DNA of 64,000 nt from Flavobacterium lutivivi (lineage in GTDB: Bacteria > Bacteroidota > Bacteroidia > Flavobacteriales > Flavobacteriaceae), in contig NZ_BMIM01000004.1 in assembly GCF_014642275.1 (NCBI RefSeq), forward strand, positions 186,001 to 250,000. Direction: 5' to 3'. Shown one piece after another: positions 35,303-44,648 of the stretch. The notes beneath the pieces are model-generated. The model was not told the DNA's origin. It ran no database searches and saw only the letters and a program-made list of their open reading frames with translations. The position numbers were made by a program, and so were the translations under genes. Every line of letters starts with the position of its first letter. Position 1 is the stretch's first letter.

Positions 35303-35495
35303 TAATTTAAAAGTTTTGAGAGCTATTAAAAATATCTCTCAAGAAGATTTGGCTAAACAAATACAAGTTAGTCGGCAAACAATCAATGCAATGGAAAAAG
35401 GAAAGTATGTACCATCAACAGTATTGGCGTTGAAACTTTCTCGGTTTTTTGAAAAACCAGTTGAAGAAATTTTTTCGCTCGAAAGCGAAGATTAA
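35295..35495 (+). CDS. XRE/Cro-family HTH regulator (YozG-like)
   Basis: 66 residues, a single helix-turn-helix domain: LRAIKNISQEDLAKQIQVSRQTINAMEKGKYVP with the standard QEDLA...VSRQTI recognition segment, then LKLSRFFEKPVEEIFSLE. Proteins of this size and ending are like YozG and bind DNA as dimers. It overlaps the upstream membrane gene by 8 bp and its stop codon directly abuts the end of the convergent M1 peptidase gene. The inverted repeat at 34622 is a candidate operator. Confidence 0.93.
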   Translation: MTNNLKVLRAIKNISQEDLAKQIQVSRQTINAMEKGKYVPSTVLALKLSRFFEKPVEEIFSLESED

Positions 35496-37559
35496 TTATT
35501 TCTCGTTTAACAATTTCTGTAACTGATTTTTCTCATTTTCGGGCAAATCATGTATCAGACTTTCAAATTTTTCTTTGTATGCTGGTACTTTCAATAAATC
35601 TCTGATATAATCACGAGCAAATTTTGATAGTTGCCATTTGTGGTGTGAAGTTGCATTTACAAGGTTTTTTAAAACCCGATTGTCAATAGGTTGTTTTGCC
35701 TGAAATGCTGCGCCAAAAGCGTTTTGCCTAATAGAACTTTCATACTTCGGTGAAGTGTAATCAACCAATTCATCGAAGTATTTTTGTTTTTGGTTTTCAT
35801 CCAAAACATTAGACATTTGCGTTAATAGCAAAAATGTAGTTCGCAAACCTAAATCATTATTTCCAAACCAATCTTTGGCTTTTTCAATATAAATCGCCTG
35901 ACTTTCGGGAAATGCATTGAATAATTTTATTAAAGCAATTTCTTTCGTATCATAGGATCTATCATCCAACAAGGTTTCATAATTCGGCTTGAATTCAGCA
36001 GGAATTTCATCTGTAAATTCGGCAACAGCTTGACGAACTTTTATATCATTGGTTTGTAATGCCAATTCAAGTATTTCTTTTTTATTCTCTAATGGAATTT
36101 CCTTTATCTGATAGATAATTTCAGTTTTTACAGGATAAAAAAGGTTAGATTGCATTAATTCTTTGAACTTTTCTTTGTTTTCATTGAATGATTTTTTTCG
36201 CATTTGTTGCACTTCAAAAAGTGTTTGCATAAAAGTATTTTTCTTCAATAAATCATTGGCTATTTCAGTTGGAAAATGATAATCTTCAAGCCATAATTTT
36301 TTAAAAGCATTGGTATCGAAATCAGGTGCTATTTTTTTTACTTCTGCCAAAAAATCACTGGTTTCAACGTTTTTGAATTGGTATTTCTTTAAATAATTTT
36401 TCACCGCTTTTTGAAACAACTTCGCTCCTATTTTTTCTCTCATGTAATGCAAAGCCCAAGCGCCTTTTTGGTAAAAAGATAATGAACTTGCTTTTTCATT
36501 CATCACAGGAATAGTGTCGGTTTTGGCAGCATTGCGCAACTGCAATGAATTTCGATACAATTGATGATAAAAATAATCATCACCAAAAACTTCTTTCTCG
36601 GCAAGCAAAGCATAATAGGTTGCAAAACCTTCTTGCAACCAATGATGTTTCCCTGATTTGGCAGTTACCAAATCGCCAAACCATTGATGCGCCAATTCGT
36701 GTGCATTTACGTTAATGTAATTTCTATCATTAAAACCAATATCATCCACAACAAAATCCTGTGCAAAAATGGTACACGATGTGTTTTCCATTCCAGCATA
36801 GAGAAAATCTTCCACTGGAACTTGTTTGTATAATTTCCATGGATACTTAAAACCAATTTCTTTCTCCAAATAATCGAATATTTGTTTGGAATGACGATAG
36901 GTTGGTTCAAATTTCGCAGTGTCTTTTGGTTGAATAAAAAACTGCAACGGAATTCCTGATTTGGATGCAACTACTTTATTTCTGAAATCGCCAATAACCA
37001 ACGCCAAAAGATAGGAACTCATTGGTTTTTTCATTTCGTAATACCATTTTTTCTGATTGTCTTTTACATAGCTATTTTTCAGAAAACCATTAGCAATGAC
37101 ATTATATTTTTCATCAAAAGTGATGTTCATGTTGAAAATTACTTTTTCATTTACATCATCAAAACTCGGGAACCAATGACTTGTATATTTCCCTTGACCT
37201 TGTGTCCAAATTTGTCGTTTATCAATAAAATACATTGTTTGTTTAGGTTGAGCATTATAACTTAAACTCAATTTATTTTTTCCTTTTTTAAAACCTTCAA
37301 AAAGCAATAATTCTTTTTTATTGTTCTCGAATTTTACCTTTTTTTCATTGATTTTAACTTCATAAAAATTCATGTTTTTTGCGTCAATCCTTATTGTATC
37401 TATATCTGATTTAACTATAAATGTATAAATACATCCACCAGCGATTGAGTTCGTTTCAAATTCAAGTCCAATGGTGGCTTTGCATTTGATAAAATCAACT
37501 TTGGCAGTTTGCTGAGCAAAAGAAATGAAGGAAAGGAAAAGAAAAAGCAAATATTTCAT
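35496..37559 (-). CDS. M1-family metallo-aminopeptidase
   Basis: 687 residues with a signal peptide (MKYLLFLFLSFISFA). Residues ~20-200 are an aminopeptidase N-like domain, then GMENTSC (the substrate-binding GxMEN motif) and HELAHQWFGDLV with WLQEGFATYYA further on, i.e. the zinc site HExxH-x18-E. The C-terminal ~300 residues are helical HEAT-like repeats with VRQAVAEF. It removes N-terminal residues from peptides in the periplasm or at the surface. Length is in the normal range. It ends one base after the stop codon of the convergent XRE gene. Confidence 0.94.
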   Translation of the reverse strand: MKYLLFLFLSFISFAQQTAKVDFIKCKATIGLEFETNSIAGGCIYTFIVKSDIDTIRIDAKNMNFYEVKINEKKVKFENNKKELLLFEGFKKGKNKLSLSYNAQPKQTMYFIDKRQIWTQGQGKYTSHWFPSFDDVNEKVIFNMNITFDEKYNVIANGFLKNSYVKDNQKKWYYEMKKPMSSYLLALVIGDFRNKVVASKSGIPLQFFIQPKDTAKFEPTYRHSKQIFDYLEKEIGFKYPWKLYKQVPVEDFLYAGMENTSCTIFAQDFVVDDIGFNDRNYINVNAHELAHQWFGDLVTAKSGKHHWLQEGFATYYALLAEKEVFGDDYFYHQLYRNSLQLRNAAKTDTIPVMNEKASSLSFYQKGAWALHYMREKIGAKLFQKAVKNYLKKYQFKNVETSDFLAEVKKIAPDFDTNAFKKLWLEDYHFPTEIANDLLKKNTFMQTLFEVQQMRKKSFNENKEKFKELMQSNLFYPVKTEIIYQIKEIPLENKKEILELALQTNDIKVRQAVAEFTDEIPAEFKPNYETLLDDRSYDTKEIALIKLFNAFPESQAIYIEKAKDWFGNNDLGLRTTFLLLTQMSNVLDENQKQKYFDELVDYTSPKYESSIRQNAFGAAFQAKQPIDNRVLKNLVNATSHHKWQLSKFARDYIRDLLKVPAYKEKFESLIHDLPENEKNQLQKLLNEK

Positions 37560-37641
37560 CTGTGCAAATTATAAGTTACGAATATACTCATTTTCAAATT
37601 TTGAAATTAAAAACTTATCTTCGCTTTAACAATTTCTGATA

Positions 37642-39750
37642 ATGTCAAGTCAACTTCTTCAAACACCTATCGAATACCTAAAAGGCGTTGGTCCACAACG
37701 TGGCGAATTGTTGCGCAAAGAATTGGGCATTCATCGTTATGAAGATTTGATAAATTTTTATCCCAATCGCTACATTGATAGAACTCGTTATTACAAAATC
37801 AATGAACTAAACAATAATCCTGCGGAAGTACAGATTATTGGAAAAATAATTCATGTCAAAACTGTTGAATTTGGTAAAGCCAAAAAAAGATTAGTGGCAA
37901 CTTTTGTAGATGAAACTGGCGAAATGGAACTCGTTTGGTTTCAAGGTCATAAATGGATTAGAGAAAGTTTGAAACTCAATATTCCGTATGTGATTTTTGG
38001 GAAAGTCACTTCATTCAACGGACAATACAATATGGCGCATCCTGAAATGGAATTGCTCAACGAACACGAACAAAATTTACGTTCAGCTTTGCAACCCGTT
38101 TATCCATCGACTGAAACTTTGACCAATCGTGGAATTTCCAATCGTGTGGTGAATAAAATGATGCAACAATTATTCCTTGAAACTCAGGCAAAATTCACGG
38201 AAACGTTGCCGCAATATCTGTTGGATGAATTAAAATTAATACCGAAAAATGCAGCACTTTTTAACATTCATTTTCCAAAAAGTCCCGAACTTTTAGCGAA
38301 AGCGCGATTTCGATTGAAATTTGAAGAGCTGTTTTTTATTCAACTGCAATTAATTACGAAAAACTTAGTCCGAAAAAATAAAATCAAAGGTCATCCGTTT
38401 ACCATCATTGGAGAAAATTTTAATAATTTCTATCAAAATCATTTGCCTTTTGAATTGACGAATGCGCAGAAAAAAGTATTGAAAGAAATCCGAAATGATT
38501 TAGGAAGCAATGCACAAATGAACCGATTATTACAAGGCGATGTTGGTTCGGGAAAAACCATTGTGGCTTTGATGGCAATGCTAATTGCTTTGGACAATGG
38601 ATTTCAAAGTTGTTTGATGGCACCAACCGAAATTTTGGCCAATCAACATTTTAACGGATTGACAGAATTAGCAAAAGATTTAAACATAAATATTAAAATT
38701 CTAACGGGTTCAACGAAAACTTCGGAACGAAAAATCATTCACGAAGAATTGGAAAATGGAAGTTTGCATATTCTTATTGGAACGCATGCTTTATTGGAAG
38801 ACAAAGTACAATTCAATAATTTAGGATTAGCAATTATTGACGAACAACATCGTTTTGGTGTAGAACAACGAAGTAAACTTTGGAAAAAGAATGAAATCCC
38901 ACCACATATTTTGGTCATGACGGCAACACCTATTCCGCGAACACTAGCTATGAGTTTATATGGTGATTTAGATGTTTCGGTTATTGATGAATTGCCACCA
39001 GGAAGAAAACCTATACAAACTGTTCATCGGTATGATAGCAATCGCTTGAAAGTTTGGAAATTTATTAAAGATGAAATTACCAAAGGCAGACAAATCTATA
39101 TTGTTTATCCGCTGATTCAAGAAAGCGAAACAATGGATTACAAAGATTTAATGGATGGATATGAAAGTATTTCAAGAGATTTTCCGTTGCCAAATTATAG
39201 TATTTCAATTGTTCACGGTAAAATGAAACCAGCTGATAAAGATGCTGAAATGAAACGTTTTGCCGAAGGAAAAACCAATATTATGGTTGCCACAACCGTG
39301 ATTGAAGTTGGAGTAAATGTTCCTAATGCCAGCGTGATGATTATTGAAAGTGCTGAACGTTTTGGTTTGTCACAGTTACACCAGTTGCGAGGTCGAGTTG
39401 GTCGTGGTGCAGAACAGAGTTATTGCATTTTGATGACTTCGCATAAGCTTTCTAATGATAGCAAGATAAGATTGGAAACGATGTGTAAAACTAATGACGG
39501 TTTTGAAATTGCCGAAGTCGATTTGAAACTTCGTGGTCCAGGAGATATTATGGGAAAACAACAAAGCGGTGTGCTCAATCTTCAAATTGCCGATTTGGTA
39601 AAAGATAAAGATATTTTGATTTTAGCCAGAAATAAAGCAATTGAATTACTGAAAAAAGATGCTTCGCTATCATTACCAGAACATCAAACTTTGAAACAGA
39701 TTTTTATTGAAATGACCAAGAAGAAAAATATTTGGAACTATATTAGTTAG
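37642..39750 (+). CDS. recG: ATP-dependent DNA helicase RecG
   Basis: 702 residues. The N-terminal wedge/OB-fold domain (~1-200, VGPQRGELLRKELGI, IGKIIHVKTVEFGKAKKRLVATF) is followed by helicase domain 1 with GDVGSGKT (~300) and DEQHRFG (~398), and domain 2 with ATTVIEVGVNVPNA and QLHQLRGRVGRGAEQSYC. RecG remodels stalled replication forks and Holliday junctions. All motifs and normal length are present. A TATCTTCG at 37616 may be the -7 box. Divergent from the M1 peptidase. Confidence 0.96.
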   Translation: MSSQLLQTPIEYLKGVGPQRGELLRKELGIHRYEDLINFYPNRYIDRTRYYKINELNNNPAEVQIIGKIIHVKTVEFGKAKKRLVATFVDETGEMELVWFQGHKWIRESLKLNIPYVIFGKVTSFNGQYNMAHPEMELLNEHEQNLRSALQPVYPSTETLTNRGISNRVVNKMMQQLFLETQAKFTETLPQYLLDELKLIPKNAALFNIHFPKSPELLAKARFRLKFEELFFIQLQLITKNLVRKNKIKGHPFTIIGENFNNFYQNHLPFELTNAQKKVLKEIRNDLGSNAQMNRLLQGDVGSGKTIVALMAMLIALDNGFQSCLMAPTEILANQHFNGLTELAKDLNINIKILTGSTKTSERKIIHEELENGSLHILIGTHALLEDKVQFNNLGLAIIDEQHRFGVEQRSKLWKKNEIPPHILVMTATPIPRTLAMSLYGDLDVSVIDELPPGRKPIQTVHRYDSNRLKVWKFIKDEITKGRQIYIVYPLIQESETMDYKDLMDGYESISRDFPLPNYSISIVHGKMKPADKDAEMKRFAEGKTNIMVATTVIEVGVNVPNASVMIIESAERFGLSQLHQLRGRVGRGAEQSYCILMTSHKLSNDSKIRLETMCKTNDGFEIAEVDLKLRGPGDIMGKQQSGVLNLQIADLVKDKDILILARNKAIELLKKDASLSLPEHQTLKQIFIEMTKKKNIWNYIS

Positions 39751-39819
39751 TTTTTTTTAAATAAACAGATTCTGATTTAAACTTTTAACTATCTTTATAT
39801 CAACAAACTGAAATCAAAT

Positions 39820-40494
39820 ATGAAAAAAATATTACTTGCCTTAATTATACTTTTAGTATCCTATAACTCCATAGGACAATGTCATACTCAAGTTAACACA
39901 GTTACATTAAATCCTATTGTCGGAACTAGTGATATTGAAATGTCAATAAATTCTTCATGTTGTGAAGTTCATCACCTTGGCAATTATGAATATCTTCCCC
40001 TAGATAATATAGTTAACATCTGTTTTGTTGATACTGGTTTATTATTGCCTACAACCTTAACCAATTCAATTGTAATACCAAATGCAAATGCAAACGGTCC
40101 ACAAACAATTGTTTTAAACTCATATTTTTCATTTAATACTAGTGATTCTGAATGTTTTTTAAATACAGATTCAACTTATAATCAAACTATTTACCTATCA
40201 TTTGATGGTCCATTAGTTCAACCAAGAGTATTTACTTTAGAAAATATTTCTTTTCAAAAAGATAAAATAACATTATTTCCAAATCCAAATAAGGGAATCT
40301 TTAGCTTAAACATCCCTAATAATTTAAGTCAAGTTTCTATTAATGTTTTTGATGTTTCAGGTAAAATGATTTATTCCTTAGAAAACTATAACTCGGGTGA
40401 AGTTATTTCGATTAATAATATTGAAAAAGGAATTTATCTTTTAAAAGTTGAACAAAACAAATCAATTGAAACCATAAAGTTTGTCATTAATTAA
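39820..40494 (+). CDS. Small T9SS cargo protein (type A sorting domain)
   Basis: 224 residues with a signal peptide (MKKILLALIILLVSYNSIGQ). The N-terminal ~140 residues are unrecognised and include a CC pair and three more cysteines. The C-terminal ~75 residues are a type A T9SS sorting domain (LFPNPNKGIFSLNIP, VSINVFDVSGKMIYS, ISINNIEKGIYLLKVEQ, KFVIN). The protein is therefore exported across the outer membrane and secreted or attached. The PorQ gene at 52254 belongs to the same pathway. No enzymatic domain is visible. Confidence 0.88.
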   Translation: MKKILLALIILLVSYNSIGQCHTQVNTVTLNPIVGTSDIEMSINSSCCEVHHLGNYEYLPLDNIVNICFVDTGLLLPTTLTNSIVIPNANANGPQTIVLNSYFSFNTSDSECFLNTDSTYNQTIYLSFDGPLVQPRVFTLENISFQKDKITLFPNPNKGIFSLNIPNNLSQVSINVFDVSGKMIYSLENYNSGEVISINNIEKGIYLLKVEQNKSIETIKFVIN

Positions 40495-40583
40495 AATATA
40501 AATTTTACAATTATATTATTTAGAAGGTTTCGGATTTCAAGTTTCAGGTTGAGAAAAAAGTTTATATTTATCGCCAGTTCAGG

Positions 40584-40613
40584 ACTAATCACTAATCACT
40601 AATTACTATTCAC
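40584..40613 (+). repeat. Start-proximal CTAATCACT repeat, copy C
   Basis: CTAATCACTAATCACTAATT then ACTATTCACC lies 4 nt before the ATG of the bestrophin gene. Same motif and orientation as at 10251 and 20871. Confidence 0.6.
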
Positions 40614-40617
40614 CAAA

Positions 40618-41481
40618 ATGGTTCAATATAACCCAAAAGACTGGCTAATTTTCATTTTTAGATTTCATAAATCAGATACATTTCGAAAATTAATTCCTTT
40701 AATGATCGTTATTGGTTTATATACATTTATTGTTTGTTACCTTGAAATTGAATACTGGAAACTATCGGAAGATAGTCATGTAAAAAACATTTCTATCATG
40801 CATAGTATGCTTGGTTTTGTTATCTCATTATTATTAGCCTATAGAACTAACACTGCTTATGATCGTTGGTGGGAAGGAAGAAAACTATGGGGAAGTTTGG
40901 TAAACAGTAGTAGAAACTTAGCCATAAAATTGTCTGCCATTTTGAAAAACCAAAATGATAAAGACTATTTCAAAAAAGTAATTTCGGGTTATGCTTCCAT
41001 TTTATCCAAACATCTAGCAAATGAAGATGTTGGTAAAATGCTTTTTGAAGGATTGAATTTAGAAATTGATCATTCAAAACATAAGCCTAATCAAATTGCA
41101 AAGATGCTTTTTCAAAAGGTAAATGATTTGTATAAACAAAACGAAATTACAGGAGATCAACTTATAATATTAAACAACGAAATTCAAACTTTTACCGATG
41201 TTTGTGGCGCATGTGAACGAATAAAAAACACTCCTATTCCCTATTCTTATAGTGCTTTCATAAAGAAATTTATTTTCTTCTATGTAATGACATTGCCATT
41301 TGGATATGCATTTAGTTTAGGCTTTTATAGCATTCCAGTAGTAATTTTTATTTTTTATGTATTAGCAAGTTTAGAGTTAATTGCAGAAGAGATTGAAGAT
41401 CCTTTTGGTGGAGATGCCAATGATTTACCTACTCAAAAAATAGCTTCAAATATTAAAAAACACATTGAAGAAATATTGTAA
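40618..41481 (+). CDS. Bestrophin-like (UPF0187) channel protein
   Basis: 287 residues with membrane segments near ~25-45, ~55-75 and ~210-250. GFVISLLLAYRTNTAYDRWWEGRKLWG is the family signature of bestrophin/YneE proteins, and LASLELIAEEIEDPFG with the PFG motif closes the conserved part. These are pentameric anion or cation channels in the inner membrane; ion preference is not predictable. A CTAATCACT repeat sits directly before the ATG. The AraC gene follows after 38 bp. Confidence 0.92.
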   Translation: MVQYNPKDWLIFIFRFHKSDTFRKLIPLMIVIGLYTFIVCYLEIEYWKLSEDSHVKNISIMHSMLGFVISLLLAYRTNTAYDRWWEGRKLWGSLVNSSRNLAIKLSAILKNQNDKDYFKKVISGYASILSKHLANEDVGKMLFEGLNLEIDHSKHKPNQIAKMLFQKVNDLYKQNEITGDQLIILNNEIQTFTDVCGACERIKNTPIPYSYSAFIKKFIFFYVMTLPFGYAFSLGFYSIPVVIFIFYVLASLELIAEEIEDPFGGDANDLPTQKIASNIKKHIEEIL

Positions 41482-41519
41482 AAACTATTTTATTATATTT
41501 ACAATAAACATTTTACAAA

Positions 41520-42443
41520 ATGCCAATCAAAGCATTACTAAATAAACCAGCATTAACTCATGAGAAGTCTTTGAAAACTTTGGTTGAGAACCGAACCATT
41601 TTTTCACTAGACCATTGCGAGTTGAATATTTTTGAAACTTATCAAACAACCGAATTAGTTCCTTTGAAATTCAATGATTTGGTGGTTACAAGCATGCTTA
41701 GAGGTAAAAAAGTAATGCACCTTTTTGATGATCCTAGTTTTGAATATTTACCAGGTGAAACTGTCATTGTTCCTTCTAATGTTGAAATGAAAATTGATTT
41801 CCCCGAAGCTACTAATCAAAACCCAACACAGTGCATTGCTCTAGCCATCGACAATCAAATAATAACTGAAACACTCGATTTCCTGAACGAAAAATATCCA
41901 AAAGAAGGCAAAAACAACGTTTGGAAGTTAGATCACGAAAATTATTTTTTCTACAACAATGTCGAATTAGCTTCAACCATCAATAAATTGATAAAGGAAT
42001 GCATGGGAAATTCTTTGACAAAAGATGCCATTGCCGACTTAACGCTTCAAGAATTAATTATCAGAATTATTCAAACGCAAACAGTCAAAAAGTTTGACAA
42101 TGTATTGCCGTTAGAATCAAACAATCCACTTTTACCAACCATAGAATATATTAGAAGCAATATTAGAGAAACCATACATTTAAAGGATTTGAGTGACAAA
42201 GCATGTATGAGTACGACATCTTTTTATCGATATTTCAAGCGTGAACTAGGCATGAGTCCAATAGAATACATTCTCAATGAAAAAATAAAATATGCAAAAA
42301 AACTCTTGAGTAATCCCAATGTACAGGTAAATGAAGTTTCCTATGCAACTGGTTTTGAGGACTGTAATTATTTTATTCGATTATTTAAAAAGTACGAAGG
42401 TATTACACCAAAACAATATCAGTTGTTGAATTTTAACGGTTGA
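41520..42443 (+). CDS. AraC-family transcriptional regulator
   Basis: 307 residues. An N-terminal cupin-like AraC-type ligand domain (~25-180, YLPGETVIVPSNVEMKIDFPEA) is followed by the double HTH domain (~210-305) with LKDLSDKACMSTTSFYRYFK and VSYATGFEDCNYFIRLFKKYEG. It ends 10 bp from the convergent DUF779-aldehyde dehydrogenase pair, and in many bacteria an AraC regulator of this type lies beside aldA-DUF779. The likely role is therefore to control the aldehyde dehydrogenase; this is an inference from position. A TATATTTAC box at 41495 precedes it. Confidence 0.9.
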   Translation: MPIKALLNKPALTHEKSLKTLVENRTIFSLDHCELNIFETYQTTELVPLKFNDLVVTSMLRGKKVMHLFDDPSFEYLPGETVIVPSNVEMKIDFPEATNQNPTQCIALAIDNQIITETLDFLNEKYPKEGKNNVWKLDHENYFFYNNVELASTINKLIKECMGNSLTKDAIADLTLQELIIRIIQTQTVKKFDNVLPLESNNPLLPTIEYIRSNIRETIHLKDLSDKACMSTTSFYRYFKRELGMSPIEYILNEKIKYAKKLLSNPNVQVNEVSYATGFEDCNYFIRLFKKYEGITPKQYQLLNFNG

Positions 42444-42452
42444 TAGGTTTAT

Positions 42453-42833
42453 TTATTCATTAAGTTTTACCTCTTCCAGATTAGCGCTTTCTTCTTCTGT
42501 AAATAATCTATAATTTACTTTAAATGTTTTGCCAAAAGGAGTTTCTAGAGAAAAACCACCTGGACCAAAGCCGTCGAGAACATCAAGTGTAAAATGAGCA
42601 TGTTTCCAATATTCAAATAAATCTTTATCTACCCAAAAATCGAAACCCATAATTGAACCGATACAAACATCTCCATATCTTAAATAAAAACCTCCTTTTT
42701 CAAAACATTGCGGTTGAGTTCCTTCACAACAACCACCAGCTTGATAAAACATTAATTCTCCAAACTTTTCGTGAAGTTTTTTAATCAATTCCAATGCTTT
42801 GGGTGTTGCTTCAAGTCTTTTTATTTTTTTCAT
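42453..42833 (-). CDS. DUF779 domain protein
   Basis: 126 residues from the ATG at 42833 (a TTG two codons upstream is in frame). Family marks are MFYQAGGCCEGTQPQC, a cysteine-rich block that may bind metal, and FWVDKDLFEYWKHAHFTLDV and GGFSLETPFGKTF. DUF779 genes almost always sit by an AldA/ExaC-type aldehyde dehydrogenase and may handle its product or cofactor, but no activity has been shown to my knowledge. Located 65 bp downstream of the dehydrogenase gene, past a hairpin. Confidence 0.93.
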   Translation of the reverse strand: MKKIKRLEATPKALELIKKLHEKFGELMFYQAGGCCEGTQPQCFEKGGFYLRYGDVCIGSIMGFDFWVDKDLFEYWKHAHFTLDVLDGFGPGGFSLETPFGKTFKVNYRLFTEEESANLEEVKLNE

Positions 42834-42848
42834 ATTCAAAAAATAAAT

Positions 42849-42875
42849 AACCGCAAGCTACTAAAACCTGCGGTT
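42849..42875 (-). terminator. Hairpin after aldehyde dehydrogenase, weak terminator
   Basis: AACCGCA (42849-42855) pairs with TGCGGTT (42869-42875). It lies between the dehydrogenase and the DUF779 gene. The T-run on the minus strand is interrupted, so it may only reduce read-through into the DUF779 gene. Confidence 0.6.
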
Positions 42876-42898
42876 ATATTAATTACTAACTTTCACTA

Positions 42899-44404
42899 TT
42901 AAAAGAACCCTAATTTGTTTTTATTGTAAGAAATGAGCATGTTCTTCGTTTGACGATAATGACCTAGCATCATTTTGTGATTTTCTCTACCAATACCAGA
43001 TTGTTTATATCCTCCAAATGGAGCTCCAGCTGGATATGCGTGATATTGATTTACCCAAACTCTACCAGCTTTAATAGCTCTTGGAACTTGGTATAATTCG
43101 TGTGCATCGCGTGTCCAAACACCAGCTCCAAGACCATACATAGTATCATTGGCAATCTCGATGGCTTCTTCGGTAGTTTTAAAAGTTGTTACAGCCAAAA
43201 CAGGCCCAAAAATTTCCTCTTGGAAAATTCTCATTTTGTTATGACCTTTAAAAACAGTAGGTTGAATATAATATCCACCTTCTAAATCACCTCCAAGATG
43301 ATTTACATTTCCACCACAAAGCAATTCAGCACCTTCTTCTTTTCCTAATTTAATGTAAGAAAGAATTTTATCTTTTTGAATTTGAGAAGCTTGTGCACCC
43401 ATCATTACTGTTGGGTCAAATGGATTACCCGTTTTAATTGCTTGAATTCTCGCAATAACTTTATCAATAAATTGATCATAAATAGATTCATGGATTAGTA
43501 ATCTAGAAGGACAAGTACAAACCTCACCTTGATTTAGGGCAAAAAGAGCAACACCTTCAAGAGCTTTATCCAAAAACTCATCATCAGCATCCATCACAGA
43601 AGGAAAGAAAATATTTGGTGATTTACCACCTAATTCTAAGGTTACAGGAATAATATTCTCTGTAGCATATTGCATTACCATTCTACCTGTAGCTGTTGAA
43701 CCTGTAAATGCTGCTTTAGCCACTTTTGGGTTAGTAACCAATGTTCTACCAAGTTCAGCACCAAAACCATTTACTACATTAACAACTCCTGCCGGAAGTA
43801 AATCACCAATTAATTCCATCAAAACCATAATAGATATTGGTGTGCTTTCGGCTGGTTTTAAAACCACACAATTCCCTGCCGCTAGAGCTGGAGCTAATTT
43901 CCACACAGCCATCAATATAGGGAAATTCCACGGAATAATTTGCGCAACAACACCTATTGGCTCATGAACGATAATAGAAACGGTATCTTTGTCAAGCTCA
44001 GAAATAGAACCTTCTTCAGCACGAATTACGCCAGCAAAATATCGAAAATGGTCTATTGCAAGAGGCAAATCGGCTGCCATTGTTTCACGAATTGCTTTGC
44101 CATTATCTAATGTTTCCACTGCTGCAAGATGTTGCAGATTGGCTTCCATTCTATCAGCGATTTTATTTAGAATTATGCTTCTTTCAGTAGAAGATGTTTG
44201 TCCCCAAGTTTTGAAAGCTTCATCAGCAGCATTGACTGCCAATTCTATGTCCATTTTTGCAGAATGTGCAGCTTTTGCCATTGGTTTTCCATCAACTGGA
44301 GAAAGTACTTCGAAGTATTGACCTGTTGAAGGTGCAGTCCATTTTCCGTTAATGTAGTTATCATACTTTTCTTTTAATTGTGGTCTTTGAATTAAATTAC
44401 TCAT
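42899..44404 (-). CDS. Aldehyde dehydrogenase, AldB/ExaC type
   Basis: 501 residues from the ATG at 44404. The frame extends upstream by 19 codons without a good start. Visible are [14 protein letters not shown], the glutamate motif LELGGKSP and the catalytic cysteine in [11 protein letters not shown], the [11 protein letters not shown] wording being that of AldB and acetaldehyde dehydrogenase [23 protein letters not shown] is the closing block. The enzyme oxidises short aldehydes such as acetaldehyde with NAD(P)+. With the DUF779 gene and the convergent AraC gene it forms a recognisable module. Confidence 0.95.
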   Translation of the reverse strand: MSNLIQRPQLKEKYDNYINGKWTAPSTGQYFEVLSPVDGKPMAKAAHSAKMDIELAVNAADEAFKTWGQTSSTERSIILNKIADRMEANLQHLAAVETLDNGKAIRETMAADLPLAIDHFRYFAGVIRAEEGSISELDKDTVSIIVHEPIGVVAQIIPWNFPILMAVWKLAPALAAGNCVVLKPAESTPISIMVLMELIGDLLPAGVVNVVNGFGAELGRTLVTNPKVAKAAFTGSTATGRMVMQYATENIIPVTLELGGKSPNIFFPSVMDADDEFLDKALEGVALFALNQGEVCTCPSRLLIHESIYDQFIDKVIARIQAIKTGNPFDPTVMMGAQASQIQKDKILSYIKLGKEEGAELLCGGNVNHLGGDLEGGYYIQPTVFKGHNKMRIFQEEIFGPVLAVTTFKTTEEAIEIANDTMYGLGAGVWTRDAHELYQVPRAIKAGRVWVNQYHAYPAGAPFGGYKQSGIGRENHKMMLGHYRQTKNMLISYNKNKLGFF

Positions 44405-44596
44405 AATTTTATTTTTTTGATTTACCCAAAAGTAATTTGAATTGATTTCCGCGAATAGCACATTTTTTTCAAATTATAGCACAAAATTGTTATTAACACA
44501 TTTTTAGTGACTTTTTTTTGAATATTTATAATTTTTGATGCTGTTTTTTTGATAAATAAAATATCAACAATTAAGCCTTTTGATTGAATAATTATT

Positions 44597-44627
44597 TTTT
44601 ATCTAAACTCTACAATGAGTATATTTG
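44597..44627 (+). promoter_or_regulatory. Promoter of pheT
   Basis: TTTT (44597-44600), 19 bases, TATATTTG (44620-44627), an exact TAnnTTTG -7 box, 22 bases before the ATG. Confidence 0.7.
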
Positions 44628-44648
44628 CACACTTGAAAAAAATTAAAA

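Noticed and set aside
43989-44321. 110-codon plus-strand frame inside the aldehyde dehydrogenase gene
   Set aside because: Antisense shadow of conserved sequence; serine/alanine-rich composition is typical for that frame.
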